This document shows positions 35,268 through 48,963 of a stretch of 64,000 bases of DNA, one piece after another; the stretch's first letter is position 1, and every line of letters begins with the position of its first letter. The notes under the pieces were generated by a model. The model had not been told where the DNA came from and searched no databases. It was given only the letters and a program-made list of their open reading frames with translations. A program made the position numbers and the translations under genes. Source of the stretch: Lonicera japonica (lineage: Eukaryota > Streptophyta > Magnoliopsida > Dipsacales > Caprifoliaceae); assembly GCA_021464415.1 (NCBI GenBank), contig CM038467.1, positions 14,215,411 to 14,279,410 of the forward strand, in the 5' to 3' direction.

Positions 35268-35709
35268 GGGCCCGTTTGGTTGTCCTTCAAATTGCGAATT
35301 AGATAATTTATAATTAAATAATTTACAAAATTTTCATTTATTAGTGTTTGGTTGTGTAAATTGAACAATTATAAATATGATAATTCAAGTTGATTCACAA
35401 AAACTCAAATTAAGTCATTTTAAATAAAACTTGAAATTGCCTAATTCTAGAATTAGATAATTCATTTCAACTCTATTTTTTGAGAAGATCTAGTTTCTAC
35501 CCGTGATATTGATGCATCTAGACAAACTTTTAAATAACATATAACAATAGAGAACATATTTTTATTCTAATAATCAGAATTTCTCGTTTAACTTTTCCAA
35601 ACACTACTTGAATTAGAATTGAATTATTCATAAATGAGCAAATTCACAATTCTTCAATCGAAAATTAACTAATTCTAAAATTAGATAATTTACGCAACCA
35701 AACGGGCCC
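35268..35709. mobile_element. Tourist-type MITE, 442 bp
   Basis: Perfect 15-bp TIR GGGCCCGTTTGGTTG / CAACCAAACGGGCCC and a TTA target duplication at 35265-35267 and 35710-35712. Non-coding, with aattagataatt-type palindromes inside. The intact ends suggest fairly recent insertion. Confidence 0.9.
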
Positions 35710-35712
35710 TTA

Positions 35713-36784
35713 GAGTTATGAGGTTGCGTAAACATAATATTTCAAGAATTAATTACTTACTTCTATGTTCGTCAAAAAAAAAAATTTACTTACTTCTATG
35801 AGAATTTTAGTGTCGCATGAATTAAGTATTTGCCATTTGCAAATGTTTTCATCTATATATATATTTACTTCTTGGGGCCGGGACTAAGCAAATATTGGGC
35901 CGATCAGAATAAATTATGATAGAATTGATATTTCTGCAAAGGGGTCCAGCGTGTAATAAGCAAGCATTCATCAAGAGTAATTAATTAAAACATTAGGAAC
36001 CTTTATCTGTCATGAAAATGATCCGTGTTTGGTTAATTATAATACAAAACTTATTATGATGTTTGTGCAACTTATATTTTAAAATTTCCTCCATTTTAAT
36101 AATCAAGTTGAAAAGGTCGTGATGGTAAAAATATAATTACATTCCCCTCAAGTTAATATTTCTAATTTGATTTTGATATATACGTTTTGTGTATGGTAGA
36201 AATGAAATTATTAATTGAATACATATTAAAATACAACTTTGTTAGTTTAAGACAATAAAAGTACCTTTTATATATTTGAATCTGCTCTAACAATTATATA
36301 CACGATTCAAAATGATAAGAAAAAATTTAAGCGCACCATTTTGTCGAGCAAGTTCAAGTATGAGTACCGGGAATAATCCATAATAATATCAGAACCATTT
36401 TGAAATTTTATGTTTTTATTATCAAAGAAGGATAAAAATGTCAATAATGGCTGTAAAAAAGATTAAAACAGTACGTTACACATTATTACCTTCCATTTAC
36501 TTTTGCGGACCACCAATTAAGGAAAGCATAAAATAAAAGAAAGAAATGGGAAGGTAGATAAAGGTTGTCCGATTTGGACCACAGCTCAATCCTACGGTGA
36601 AGTCAACGTCAAACTTACTGTAAAAAGTTTGCACCTTTTTTTTAGGGCTAAAAACTATTATTTTAACCTCCGGTAATCAGAATAATAATACCTGACCATC
36701 TACACGTATAATAGCATTCACAACTGTTGGAGATAAAAAAAATTAGATGTGAATTTTTGGCCAAAACTTAACTTAAAAGTATAA
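35713..36784. other. intergenic, no gene seen
   Basis: AT-rich with short homopolymers. No frame or repeat with support. Confidence 0.45.
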
Positions 36785-37017
36785 GGCTGCATTTGACATA
36801 CAAAATAAAAGAGCGGGATAGAATAATTTTAGTTTATCTTATGTTTGTTATTTGTTGGGACTGAATTTTCAAACGGATTATTTATCCTACTTAACTTTCT
36901 TATCTCACTAAGAGAGTGATTAACAAATCTCATCTTAAAAGTAGGATTGTTTTATCCCATTCGGATGGAATTAAATAATTCTATTCGACTTTCTAATCCG
37001 ACACGTCAAATACACCC
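36785..37017. mobile_element. short MITE, 233 bp, TAA target site
   Basis: Ends GGCTGCATTTGAC and GTCAAATACACCC are inverted (11 of 13 match), flanked by TAA (36782-36784 and 37018-37020). The inner sequence is also symmetric (gatagaataatt / aattctattcg). Probably Tourist-like; class is inferred from the 3-bp site. Confidence 0.65.
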
Positions 37018-37020
37018 TAA

Positions 37021-37940
37021 TAGTATTATGGTCAGCTTATAATCAAGGTCCTTGGGCCTATATTCATCACATTTGAGGAATAAACTAGCTGATCGAGATA
37101 TATTCGTAAGTTGTCCGACCATAAATCAATTATAATAATTTGTCGACTATAATAAATTAATGTGAAAATGACCGATCTAACACTAGAAAGGTAAGTGGTG
37201 AAAAATAACCATTTGTATAAATGTGAATAGGATAAGGGAGAGCTGGTATTTTGGAGTAGTATCTAAGTTTACCATTTATAGTAATTTTCACTCATCTCAA
37301 ACCCTAATATAACCATATTATATACATATAAATAACAAGGGAAACCCATAATTAATGCATTAATTCCAATATTCTTGTACTCATTCCTATAGATTCTCTC
37401 CTTCTTCCCTAAATATAAATCCTAACTATTGTACTTATTTTCTTCAAGTTTTCAAGCTAGTTGAATCAATACACATGCGCAAGAGATGATGTACTACCGG
37501 ATTGAGAATTAAAGCCACTGAAGGAACCAACCCCAAAATAAATAAGGTATTCATTATATTTATTAGTATATTCTTTATTTGGTGTTCTTAGCCATTCATC
37601 ATCTCCGTTCATAATTTATTGGGCTAATTCTCTTAAAAATGGTTGTGGTTAAATTTTGGCCACCCATAACAATAAAATAACTTAATCGATTTACTTATTT
37701 TCATGTGATGGTGAATGTATAAATTTATTTTATGGCTAAATTTTATTTATACAAATGAATTTATAACTTATAAACGGATGAGGATAAAAAATATATATAC
37801 ACATCATAGATACTTAGCGATCAATATAATAAAATAATCTCTTGTACTTTCACCTCGCATAGATATTTGCATAACTTAACTACTTTATGTAACATTTGGA
37901 ATTTAAGTCTGCTTCATGAGCACAATAAACCTTTCAGGCG
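37021..37940. other. intergenic, no gene seen
   Basis: AT-rich; frames are short. Confidence 0.4.
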
Positions 37941-37944
37941 TTAT

Positions 37945-38305
37945 TGGTAGACCTGATGCCCTTGGCAGACAGTGTACGAGAGCAAGTAGCAATGGTATGC
38001 AAAACAATATCGCTATATTAAATGCATATCAATTGCATTTAATGCTTCGAATTAAATAAAGAAGCAATATCAAATTCTAGGCATGGTTGATCAACCACTG
38101 CTAATAATGAAAAGAGTTACTAGTTGCCAACTGCCATCATGGACTAAATTTACTCCGAGCTTAATATATAGAAAGAACATTTACTCATTCATAACGACTG
38201 AAATTCTGAGCATTAATACAATTGATCAAGTTAAAACAAGATAAACTCAACACTTAATTATAATATCTTTAACATTTCATCAATAGGTTTGATAAGAGTA
38301 TTAGA
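37945..38305. mobile_element. LTR remnant, family 2, copy 2 (partial)
   Basis: Shares with 20.97-21.86 kb the block tgcatttaatgc..cgaa followed by aagcaa, then ctccgagctt/ctgggagctt, then a tatatag TATA-like stretch, in the same order. It abuts the chromovirus LTR end at 38318. Confidence 0.5.
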
Positions 38306-38317
38306 TCTTATTACTAG

Positions 38318-40637
38318 TGTAACGCCCCCACCTTAATTAGTAGGATAACACCTGTAATTGAGACCTGGAGTGTTACTAACCCACCTCAGTAGAGCTAAAG
38401 TAGGTTTGAAATAAATAATAAAACAATAAATTCAAAAAAATCACATAACCTGGAATAAACAACCTTGGTACTCATGCTACGGGCGGTAATATAAAACATG
38501 AGTGTAATATACATCTATACACAGGCATGAAATCCAAAAGACATACACGCAATGTTAATATGTATTACATAATAAACAACAACTCAGGCTAGCCGTGACT
38601 TGCCATGTACACACCTATACAACAAAAATGAGTCGGTATCAGAGATCCTCTATTTCATTTCGACCCAGTTGCTTCTTCTGCCATATCCGTCTCCTGGATA
38701 CCTGAATTTGTTTACATAAAAAGGGGTGAGCTCACAGCTCAGTAGGGGGATATAATAGGCAATATTACGTACAAAACATAATTAACTATTTAATCATAAA
38801 TCATGGCTCAACCAATAAAATAATGCATGCATGTGCATATGCATGTTACCTCCCTTGTGTCAACCATTATACCAAAAGAATACCGAGGCCGAACCGAATC
38901 ATAATAATGATAATAACAATGGGCCTGATCGCCCCTAAGAGATACCGAAGCTGGGCCAAATCATAATCATAAGAATAAGAACAGGCATGACCACCCCAGA
39001 GAATAAGTCAAACATAATCACAATATAATATCATCCAACCTATAAAAGATCATCATTATATCATAATATAATTGGACTACATGTCCATCCATATCATATC
39101 ACAGAATCACCAGTGCTTTGTCGATGCCTAGATTTTCAGGCTACTCACCGCTGGCTCTAGACAGCCGACCTTATTGCTGTCCCTCGGGGGTTTAGAGATT
39201 TTTAACCCAAGGGCACTGAGCCCTACTTATTTTCACATCGACAAGCACTAGTCAATACATATTTCCTTCATCATCGAAGGGCCACAATAACAATCATATT
39301 AAACCTATCACAGAGCCATATCACATCCCAGAATAATTCAGCAGATATAAGAAGCTTTTGGCACCATAGATACAAGATATATGCCCACATGTAGGCCATA
39401 AGAATAATCCGAGCTTGCTAAAAAATTTCCAAGAATTCAGTTGACACAATGACGATGCACAATATGCATAACATGCTAATAAATGAATATTTGAAACAAC
39501 TTATGCCATATAACCACAACAAATCTCTATACATGTCCATTGATGTATATAATTCATTAATTAATTAATTTCATAAATATAAAATATTTATACATCCAAG
39601 GGATATCTCATGTATATCAAATAATACAAATGTATCAAGTATAATGGCATATCTTGCTTCAAATAACATACACATGGTTTTATAAATCACAAAACATCAT
39701 CATCCTCATCATATAATAATTCTTAAAATAAAGACAATTAAAATATGATGATTCATATATAATAAAATTATACTATCATGGGGAAGGATCTTAAGAGGAC
39801 CAATTTTTTGGTCCTTAAATGTGGATCAATCATTTTGAGGGGGTAAATAAATGAATTTTTTGATGAAACTTGGTGACTATGATATTCATGATTAGTAGAT
39901 CACTTACACCAAATTTTATCAAAAAATTCAATCGGGAAGATAGTTAACTAAAAAGTTGATATATATGTGCGTTTATAACCGTTAAAATTTAAGATGTTTA
40001 GATAACTCACTTTTCGGTTGAATTTTTTGATGAAATTTGGTGGAGATGATCTACTAATCATAGAGATCATCTTCACCAAGTTTCATCAAAAAATTCATCT
40101 GTTTACTCTCTCAAAATGATTGGTCCGCATTTAAGGACTAAATAAATGGTCCTCTTTAGATCCTTCACCATACTATCAGGTTTTAAAAATAATTAAACCC
40201 CTACCTCAGAATATTTAGCCCCAAATAATGAAATTTGAATTGATACCCAAACCCCAACCAGCACAACTCTAAAATTATTATACCTTTGCGTAGCCCTCAA
40301 CGTATAGAATAACTTTCTCTTAAGGCTCGACTCGATTCGGCGGTGTTTTGATGACCAATTGCTAAGACGTAATCTCCGTACCTATTTTATTTTACTTACT
40401 GTCGCTCGGTTAAGAAAATGAAAGCAAAAGGAATGAAAATGATGAATTATGCAGATGGTGGAGTCGGTTAAGCTTAAAAGGAAAAAAATCGAACTTTATG
40501 TTTAATTACAATAATTAACCCTGAAGTTTCATATTTTTTTTATTTTAACCCTGAACTTTTGCAACTTTACAATTTAGTCCTTACTCAACCAAGAAATATG
40601 TGTCTAATTTACACTAATTATATTACGGGGTATTATA
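38318..40637 (-). mobile_element. 3' LTR of chromovirus element A (minus)
   Basis: Read on the minus strand it starts TATAATACCCCGTAA (a mutated TG start), right after a purine tract gtggggaagac, and ends GGGGGCGTTACA. Its end blocks match the plus-strand LTR at 45.09-47.75 kb in reverse (e.g. aattaagacctggg / gagacctggagtg near the 3' end). Length is 2320 bp including a 391-bp MITE. The PPT-LTR order shows it is the 3' LTR of the pol remnant to its right. Confidence 0.8.
39779..40169. mobile_element. Mutator-type MITE, 391 bp, nested in the LTR
   Basis: Long inverted ends (about 100 bp) with clear match: ggggaaggatcttaagagga against the inverted tcctctttagatccttcacc, continuing through gaattttttgatgaaacttgg. 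A perfect 9-bp target duplication ATACTATCA flanks it (39770-39778, 40170-40178), diagnostic of Mutator elements. Non-coding; it could fold into one long hairpin. Confidence 0.9.
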
Positions 40638-43255
40638 GTCTTCCCCACTAATAAAAATTTTGTCCTCGAAATTTAAATATCGTACCTTAAATGAATAAGT
40701 AGGATATTTGTGGCGGATCTCAATTTTCATTTCCCATGTCGCCTCCTCCGCTCCGTGGTGCAACCACAAGACCTTGACTAGTGGTATAACTTTGTTTCTC
40801 AGTATTCGGTCTTGACGGTCTAGGATTTGAATCGGTCGGGTTTCATACATCCCATCATCAAGGATTTCTAAATCTTCCCATTGAATAATATGGGATGGAT
40901 CGTAAACATACCGTCGAAGCATTGACACATGAAAGATATTACGAACAAGCGACATCTGTGGAGGTAAATCCAAATGATACGAAACATTTTCAACACGCTC
41001 CAAGATTTCAAACGGCCCAATGTAACGAGGAGCTAATTTTCATCTGCCACCAAAACGTGTGATACCAAAACGAGGTTTGGTTTTCAAAAATACATGACTA
41101 CCGACTTCAAACTCCAAAGGACGATGACACCTATCGACATAACTCTTCTGCCGACTTTGAGCTGTAAGGAGATGTCGAATAATCTTAACCTTCTCAGTGG
41201 TTTGTTCTACCAATTCCGGACCCAACAAGGGTCTTTCCCCGACTTCATATCAACAAATCGAAGATCTACACGGGCGACCATACAATGCTTCATAAGGCAT
41301 CATGCCTATACTAGCTTAAAAATTATTATTATATGCAAACTCTACAAAAGACAAATGCTTTATCCAATTTCCTCGAAAATTTAAGACAAAGCTCTCAACA
41401 TATCCTCGAGGATCTGAATAACTCATTAGGATTGCCCGTCCATCTGTGGATGAAATTCCGTACTAAAATTCAACTGAGTACCCAGAGCTTTCTACAAACT
41501 CCCCCAAAATCGAGATGTGAAACGAGGATCTCGATTCACTACAATACTAAGTGGCACCCCGTGAAACTTAACTATCTCTCGAACATATAATTTGCAAGGC
41601 TCTCTACATTTTGGTTGTTACAAATGGGAAGGAAATGAGCAAACTCCGTCAACTTATCGACAATTACCCAAATGGTGTCTTGACCACATAAAGCTTTAAC
41701 TAACTCCAAAACAAAATCCATAGTAACATGTTCCCATTTCCACTTGGGAATGGGCAATGGTTGAAGTTTCCCTGCGGATTGTTGGTGTTCGGCATTCACT
41801 AACTAACAGGTCATACATTTGCTTACATAATTTGCGACATCACGTTTCATACCACTCCACCAAAAATTTTGGCACAAGTCTTGGTACATCTTTGTACCTC
41901 CCGGGTGAATAGAAAATTTAGAATGATGGGCTTCACTTAGAATTTCGTTTCTAAGTTCTGGATCTTTTGGCACTATCAATCTATCTCGAACCCGAATTCC
42001 TCGGTCGGTCCCAAGTCTATATTCACCATGTTCGGCTTCCGTAACCAAACGATCACCTATCACCTGAAGTTCTTCATCTACACGTTGGGCACTAATCACA
42101 TGCTGTTGGATTGCTGGTTGAACAACCATATTATAAAGATATGCTTGGTTATCATTCCGACTCACCATAAGATTGTATTGTTGCAATTCTTGTCTTAACT
42201 TCCACTCTCGACATCGTAGAGCATGTAAAGACCATTGGGATTTTCGACTCTAAGCATCGGCTACAACATTAGCTTTGCCCAGGTGATACTGCAAAGTAAA
42301 ATTATAATCTTCCAAGTATTCTATCCACCGTCGCTGCCTAATATTTAAATCTTTATAGGTAAAGATATATTTTAGGCTCTTGTGATCAGAATAGACTTCA
42401 AATGTCTCGCCATACAGATAATGACGCCAAATCTTAAGAGTAAATACAACCGCGGCCAATTCTAGATCATGGGTAGGGTAGTTTTTCTCGTGTTGCTTGA
42501 GTTGACGGGAGGCATACGCCACAACATGCTCTACTTGCATAAGAACACAACCCAAACCAAATCTAGAAGCATCACAATAAATTGTATAAACCTTTTCCCG
42601 CTCGGGTAAAACAAGAATTGGAGCTGAAGTAAGCTTACCCTTCAACTCTAGGAAGACTTTCTCACAATCGTCGCTCCAAACGAATTGGACACCTTTATGA
42701 GTGAGGTGAGTCAATGGCAATGCTATCCGAGAAAAGTCTTTCACAAATCGACGATAATAGCTTGCTAAACCCAGAAAACTTCTAACCTCCGTAACATTTT
42801 AAGGCCTTTCCCACTTTAGAACAGCTTCTATTTTCGTTGGATCTACCGAAATTCCATTACTCAAGACCACATGTCCCAAGAATTTAACTTCCGACATCCA
42901 AAAGTCACATTTACTAAGCTTAGCATAGAGTTAGTGATCTGGGAAGACTTGAAGAGCTAGACAGAGATGATTCTCATAATCCTCATCAGACTTGGAGTAT
43001 ATAAGAATATCATACATAAAAACCACCACACTGATCAAGATAAAGACGATACAAACGATTCATTAAGTCCATAAGTGCCGCTGGAGCATTCGTCAACCCG
43101 AATGGCATCACTAGAAACTCGTAATGACCATATCAAGTATGAAACGCCATCTTCGAAATATCTTCTTCACGAGCCAACATCTAATGATAGCCCGATCGGA
43201 GATCTATCTTGAAAAATCTAACGGCACCTTATAATTGATCAAACAGATTAATTTT
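40623..43255 (-). pseudogene. Ty3/gypsy chromovirus (Tekay/Del-like) pol, 5'-truncated and broken
   Basis: Minus-strand order: partial reverse transcriptase (43255 to about 42760; [33 protein letters not shown] with stops), RNase H (42744-42250; [25 protein letters not shown]), integrase zinc finger (42186-41803; HHSKFSIHPGGTKMY ... CMTC), integrase core (about 41800-41230; MDFVLELV, broken) and a C-terminal/chromo-like region (41228-40623; VLWLHHGAEEATWE). Gag, protease and the first RT motifs are gone. Several stops and shifts; dead. The family normally encodes an internal polyprotein for reverse transcription and integration. Confidence 0.88.
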
Positions 43256-45086
43256 AGCATATTATTATAAATAAGTGTTTAGTTGACGGTGTTTTAGAAT
43301 AATTTTAACAAATTACATATTCAAAACCTATTTATTAGTAAAATGCACATAATAATTTTTTTTACAATATGCAAAGCTAAGTTTGCACTATTTGTTTTAT
43401 AAAATATTACTATTTATTTGTGTTTATTTGAAGTTGTTTTAAAATTTTATAAATGAAACATAAAAATATACTTGTTAAAAAATATAAACAAATTTGCATT
43501 AAATTTTTTTGATTGCAAAGTTAAGTTTGTACAAAACACAATTTTGTGAAAAGTTAAATTTGCACTCAGTCAAAGCTTTTATTTTAAAACACAATTGAAT
43601 AATGATATCTAGGCTCTTATTTTTAAAAAACATTATTCGTTAGTTTACAAAAAGAATTGTCATGTAAAACCTTTTTAACACGTATTCAGTTCTAAAAAAA
43701 TTAAGGGGGTGTTATTTACACCTTCCATATTTGTTCCTAATACTCCCCTTATTTTTTTTAACTGAAAACACATCTCAACACCCATTTTTTTGTCACAAAC
43801 ACCCCTCACCTAACCCTCACTTAACTAATTTACCCGATGGTTATAAACATTAATTTATTCATTTATCCAATTGTTAATAAACTAATTTAACATTAACTCA
43901 AATATTCAAACTCGAGAGAGGGATGAAAGACTTTATTATTTATCATTTCAACTCCCAAAATCAAGAAATCACAATTAAATCGAAGTACAAACATGATCAA
44001 TGGGTAGTTGAAGATTGGATTATAATAGAGAAGAAGCATTATACTTGAGATGGTGGAGAAATAATAAGTTCAAAAGAAAGTTGGTGGTTACATTCCACAC
44101 CAAGATGAAGCCAGAAAGGTATTGTAATTATTATTATTGGTGTATTAATGTGTATATAATCTTCATCATTCTATATCATTTAAATTGAAACAACATGTAA
44201 TCCCCAAAATAGAGTATAAAACGGGTTCTATCTAAGTCTTACTCAATTTATATAAGGAGAGTAAAGCAACTAGAACTCTCCCCAAGTAAGACGAGTGCGT
44301 ACAAACACACTCACCGAAAAGAACCGAGTTTGTAATAAGTTATTCTCCTAAAGTAAACCGAGCCATCACTAACTTTTTATATAATTTCAAGATTTATCAC
44401 TTAAATCTAGCATATGGAGACATATATCATGTCTGAAAATATTAATTTCATGACAATACAATTACAACCAACTCCTAAACCAACTTGTATTTTCAAATGT
44501 ACCGAACACATTGTAAGAAAAAGAGTCCAAAATATCTTAATTATAAGCTTGGTTCTGCATTGATAATCTAGTCATAATTGATTTTTTCTTACCCAAAGCT
44601 AAAGACCCAAAACACTGGATACGCATGCCTGATGCGGGTCTCATCACAGCGTTGACCTACAACTGTATAGTTGTGTTTTTATTAAACACGAAAAGTCTAA
44701 CTTTCTTTCCTTACACTGAGTCGCCAGTGGAGCGTAGTGAAGTTCTTGTTACATGTCTTGTGCTTTTTTGTGATAACCATTCAATTATCATCACCTTGAA
44801 AGATAATGCCTCGCTCTCTAACGTTGTTAACACGTGGAATGTATTTTGAACTTCTGAGACGGCCGCTTGTGAGCAACTTTTCGCCGATAAACTTCAATTT
44901 TTCAAAGAATATTATTGATTGTCCCAAGAACAGAAGGTATCACTAATCATAATTAAATGATTAATGATTGCTCAGGCTCTTATTCTTTTTTATTATGCGT
45001 ACATGTCGCCGTGAATACCCTATTTTACAACTTTTGAAAAAAAAAGATGATATTCACTCTCTAAAAAAATATTATCAAACTTATAT
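43256..45086. other. AT-rich junction between the two chromovirus pieces
   Basis: No pol similarity past 43255. At 43700 a terminal-looking stretch gggggtgttatttacacc starts a repeat related to 53.57 kb. At 44.25-44.36 kb a segment (agtaaagcaactagaactct ... gagtttgtaataag) looks like a decayed LTR leader. The frame at 44625-44849 has no family features. Confidence 0.4.
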
Positions 45087-47752
45087 TGTAATACCCCGTA
45101 CTTTAAATTTGTTTAAATTGAATTATATTAGCTTATTTATACTCATGTGAGTGATCGTTTGGTGATTCGGATGGTCTGAATCGATTTCGGATAGTAAATA
45201 AGAAGTTTTGGTTCTTCGCGATTCGTTAATTCTAGCAAACTTTGAGCTATCGTAATTTATTCAGTCTTTATCCTATTAAGATTTCCTTCGCACAGGTGTC
45301 TAGGTTTCATACCATTCTACAACTTTTGTGTTTTGTCTGAAGTCCAATTCACACTCCTTGTGGGTCAAAACAGGGTGCAAAGTAGGCACATTGTAAAATT
45401 CTGGTCATTCGGTAGCGCTTCGGCAGAGCGCTGTCTTTGATGAATTTTTGGAAAACATTCATTCATAATTTAGAAAAACTTCCTCTTAGAAAGTTGTAGA
45501 GCTTTGAAATACCTTTTCGTGGACATAAATATCACCTTAATCGGAATTCCGAGCGAAGAGTTATGGCCAAATCAAAAACAATACTCCAAGACCCAAAAAT
45601 TAAAGCGCGGACCGGTATGGCGTTTTTGGTATACCGGTCCGATACCAAAATTTTTGAAAAATTGACCCCCGCGGACCGGTATTGGGTATTTTGCATACCG
45701 GTCCGCCAATCACTATTCACCACCGACTTAAGCTTGTTTTTAAGCTATTTTCACTCATTTTTACCCTATTTTCGTGGCCACCCTCTAGAAAACTCTAAAG
45801 AGGGAAGGAAGCTCATAGGAAAGGGTCTTTGAAGAGATTTCTACACAAACATCACTCCGGATTCAAGATTTAAGCTCCAAATCATCCAAACCCATCTCTA
45901 AGGTACTATTCATCATCTTCTACCTTGGTTTTCTTCTATAAAAGCTCAAGCGTGAGCTTTGGCTACTTGGGTTGGGTTTATACTTTATTAATTAGAGGAT
46001 TTGGATATGCTAGGAATGCGGTGATACGAGAGCTTGAGGATTTCACCGAACGGGGCTTAGGTTTATAACTTTCTTTCCTCTTTTGGTCTATACACTTGAG
46101 GTAAGGGTTTATATGACTTCAAAACTCAAATATATAGTTTAAATGTTTACAAAACATGTAGTATGACTTGTTTGATGAGACTTATCATGTTTTTCCCCAT
46201 GTTTTTCTTAAGGGAATTATAATACATTTTTGAGTTTATTTATAAATGGTAGTAAAGGTTCAAATATGGAATTTGAAGTCATAAATGCTATATACATATG
46301 AAACCTTTGTATTATCTAACCTTATGAAGTATTCCATGGATTCTTGACTCCTAAAAGTTGATGAAAATGAACTGTTGTTGTTTCTACACATCATGGAGTA
46401 TAGGTTTGGGCTTGTGGAAATGTATATGGCATAAATTACTTCAAATGTTTGTTAAAAGACATGAATGCATGTTTTGAGGCAAAGTATGCCATTTATACTT
46501 GATGTATTGTACTAATTGAATCGTACAAAATATCCCTTGGATGTATGGATGCTATTTGTAATGGAATGGAACTGTTAATGTTTTATATATATCAAGGGAT
46601 ATCTAGCGAGATTCGCGAAAGGGTATATGGCATAAGTTGCTCATGTGTTTACTAAATAACATGTTATACATATTATGCATTATATGTGTGTCAATCAGAA
46701 TCTTGGAGATCCATCGACAGCTCGGATCATTCTTATGGCCTATCTTATGGTTGTATATCTCTTATCAGTATGTCGAGAGTTTCTTATGATCTGTATATCG
46801 TTCTGAATGTGATATAATCCTGTCATGAATCCGGTTATGACTTTCTCATGACCTTTCGATGGTGAAGGGATGGTGTATCTATCTAGTGCTTGCCGAGATG
46901 AGAAATAGGCAGGGCTCGATGCCCTTGGGTTGAAAAGCCCTAAACTCCTGGGGGAGCAATGTATGATCGCCTATAAGCTACCGGTGTAAAGCCCGAGAAT
47001 ATAGGCAAATTGGCAAGGCACTGATGATTCCGTGGGTGTGATATTATCGTTGGACTGGAGATCCAATTTGGTTATGATCTTATGATATTCTCTGAGGCCA
47101 ATGGGGCAGTTATGATTATTGACGGATGGTTCTCTCGGGCGGTCAGACCCTCGATAAAGTTTGGCTCGATATGGATATATACTTTCTGGCTACGAGGCTT
47201 AACGGTTGACACAAGGGAGGTAACCTGCATATGCATAAGCATGTGCAGTTTCATATGATGATGGTTTTTTAAACCAAAGCATTTGTTAAAATATGAATTA
47301 TTGTTGAATTGTGAATTGTGTTTTCAATATGTTATCCACTGTTTTTCCCCTACTGAGCTGTGAGCTCACCCCATGTTTTATTTACAATTTCAGGTACTCA
47401 GGGGGCGTACAATGGTAACGGGACTATGGGTTCGGGAATGAAATAGATGGCTCTGATACATATTCACTTTTTGTTATATATATATATGTTATCTCGGGAG
47501 GCCACGGCTAGCCCGTAGTGTTATGCATTGTCTTGCACCTGCTAAGTCTGGTTTTATATATTGGTTATATGTATACAAGATTTTGTACAGTATTTCATCT
47601 TCTATCCTACTGATTGACATGTGTGATATTTACTGTTTAAATTTCTTTATGTGTTTTCATATATACTCATTTTAGTCAATCTAAGATGGGTTAGTAGCAT
47701 CCCAGGTCTTAATTACATGTGTTATCCTATAGATTAAGGCAGGGGTGTTATA
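45087..47752 (+). mobile_element. 5' LTR of chromovirus element B (plus)
   Basis: Starts TGTAATACCCCGTAC and ends GGGGTGTTATA, directly followed by a primer-binding site. Length 2666 bp. It contains a GC-rich palindromic zone with accggtatgg/ataccggtccg repeats (45600-45710) as in Tekay/Del-type LTRs. Homologous but opposite to the LTR at 38.3-40.6 kb. No 3' partner LTR is in the window. Confidence 0.8.
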
Positions 47753-47754
47753 AA

Positions 47755-47766
47755 TTGGTATCAGAG
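47755..47766 (+). other. primer-binding site (tRNA-Met type)
   Basis: ttggtatcagag, two bases after the LTR end. The TGGTATCAGAG core is complementary to the 3' end of initiator tRNA-Met, the usual primer of Ty3/gypsy chromoviruses. It fixes this LTR as a 5' LTR. Confidence 0.85.
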
Positions 47767-48963
47767 TATAGGTTGACGACTTATTGGGCTTGATGGGAAC
47801 GAAATGTGTTGTGATTCTCGATTGTTATTCTGGTATTTATCGCTAATTGTGATATGTGTATTCCTGAGGATGGTTTTGTATTTTACAGCTTATCTAGAGC
47901 TTGTTAGCTTATATGATGTGGTAAGTTGTTTCTTCGTTGATTACAGTTAGTATAGTTATCGATGGTTGTGTCTTATGGTTAGACCTATTTGGGTTTTGAT
48001 GTTAGGCATCTGCATTTTGGCCTTGTGAATTTGGTACTACATAATATGAGTGTATTGCATAAAAATTCTTTTGTGTTTTTCTGTGTTCCCCGCGAGAAAG
48101 ATGGAATCATTATCTTGATGATAAGTTAACAGGTTCTAGCTTTGTCGCATCGCCAGCTCGTTGTTTTCTAAGATTATTTTATTTGTCTTGCTGTTGGATT
48201 AGATTCTATCTCGTGTAATTTTGGTTAGTCTCCTGGGAAGAGGAGACCAGATATAATTTGGAATAAAAGGTCTAGTTCTCTTCGTCGATAGAAGCTTTTG
48301 AAGTAACCTAACAGGTGGCACGAGAATTGGTCAAAATGATTAGTCTTTCTAGAGTACGACGAGGTAAGGATCTTATTAGTCATGAGTGATGAATTAAGGT
48401 AAAGGATAGTTATAAATGTTGGTAATACGGTCATGATAGAAGGGAGTATTCATTCTTGTGGTTTATGGGAAAAAAAGGTTCTTTTGGATAGTATAGATCA
48501 ATATCTATAAGGGACTGGTAAAAAGTCGCATACTTCATTTAGCTTTCAGGAATTAAGAAGTTCATTTCCTTCTTAATTGCCTACTAAATCACCCGAGGTA
48601 AGGTGTTCAGTATATGGGAGAATAAGACGTTCACAATATAGTTATTTTTTCTTGTGGTGGATATATAGAATCGGCAGAAAAATTTCGCAGGCATATTTTA
48701 TATAATGGTTTGCACTTTATAAGTATCTATACGGTATCTTATATGATATGGTGGTTGGTTATATCTTGGGAGAAATCTCATGATAGAAAGATAAGGAAGT
48801 TTGTGATGTTTAAAATGATCTCGGCTGTACCTTTTCACACATGGATTGAAACTTTTGGATAAATTGAAATGTTGGATAGATGATGATCATATTCTGTGAT
48901 ATTTTAAGACTATTTTAATGTACCGTTTTAAAAATTTCCTAGATAAGAATCATATAGTATATA
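47767..48963 (+). other. leader/gag-region remnant of element B
   Basis: Follows the primer-binding site. I could find no intact gag frame. Short stretches (e.g. ttggtacgagaattggtc-like at 48310) are too decayed to place. It is cut at 48964 by the inverted LTR-like repeat. Confidence 0.4.

Noticed and set aside
41094..41590. Plus-strand frames in the chromovirus pol
   Set aside because: Antisense of the integrase region, which reads clearly on the minus strand.
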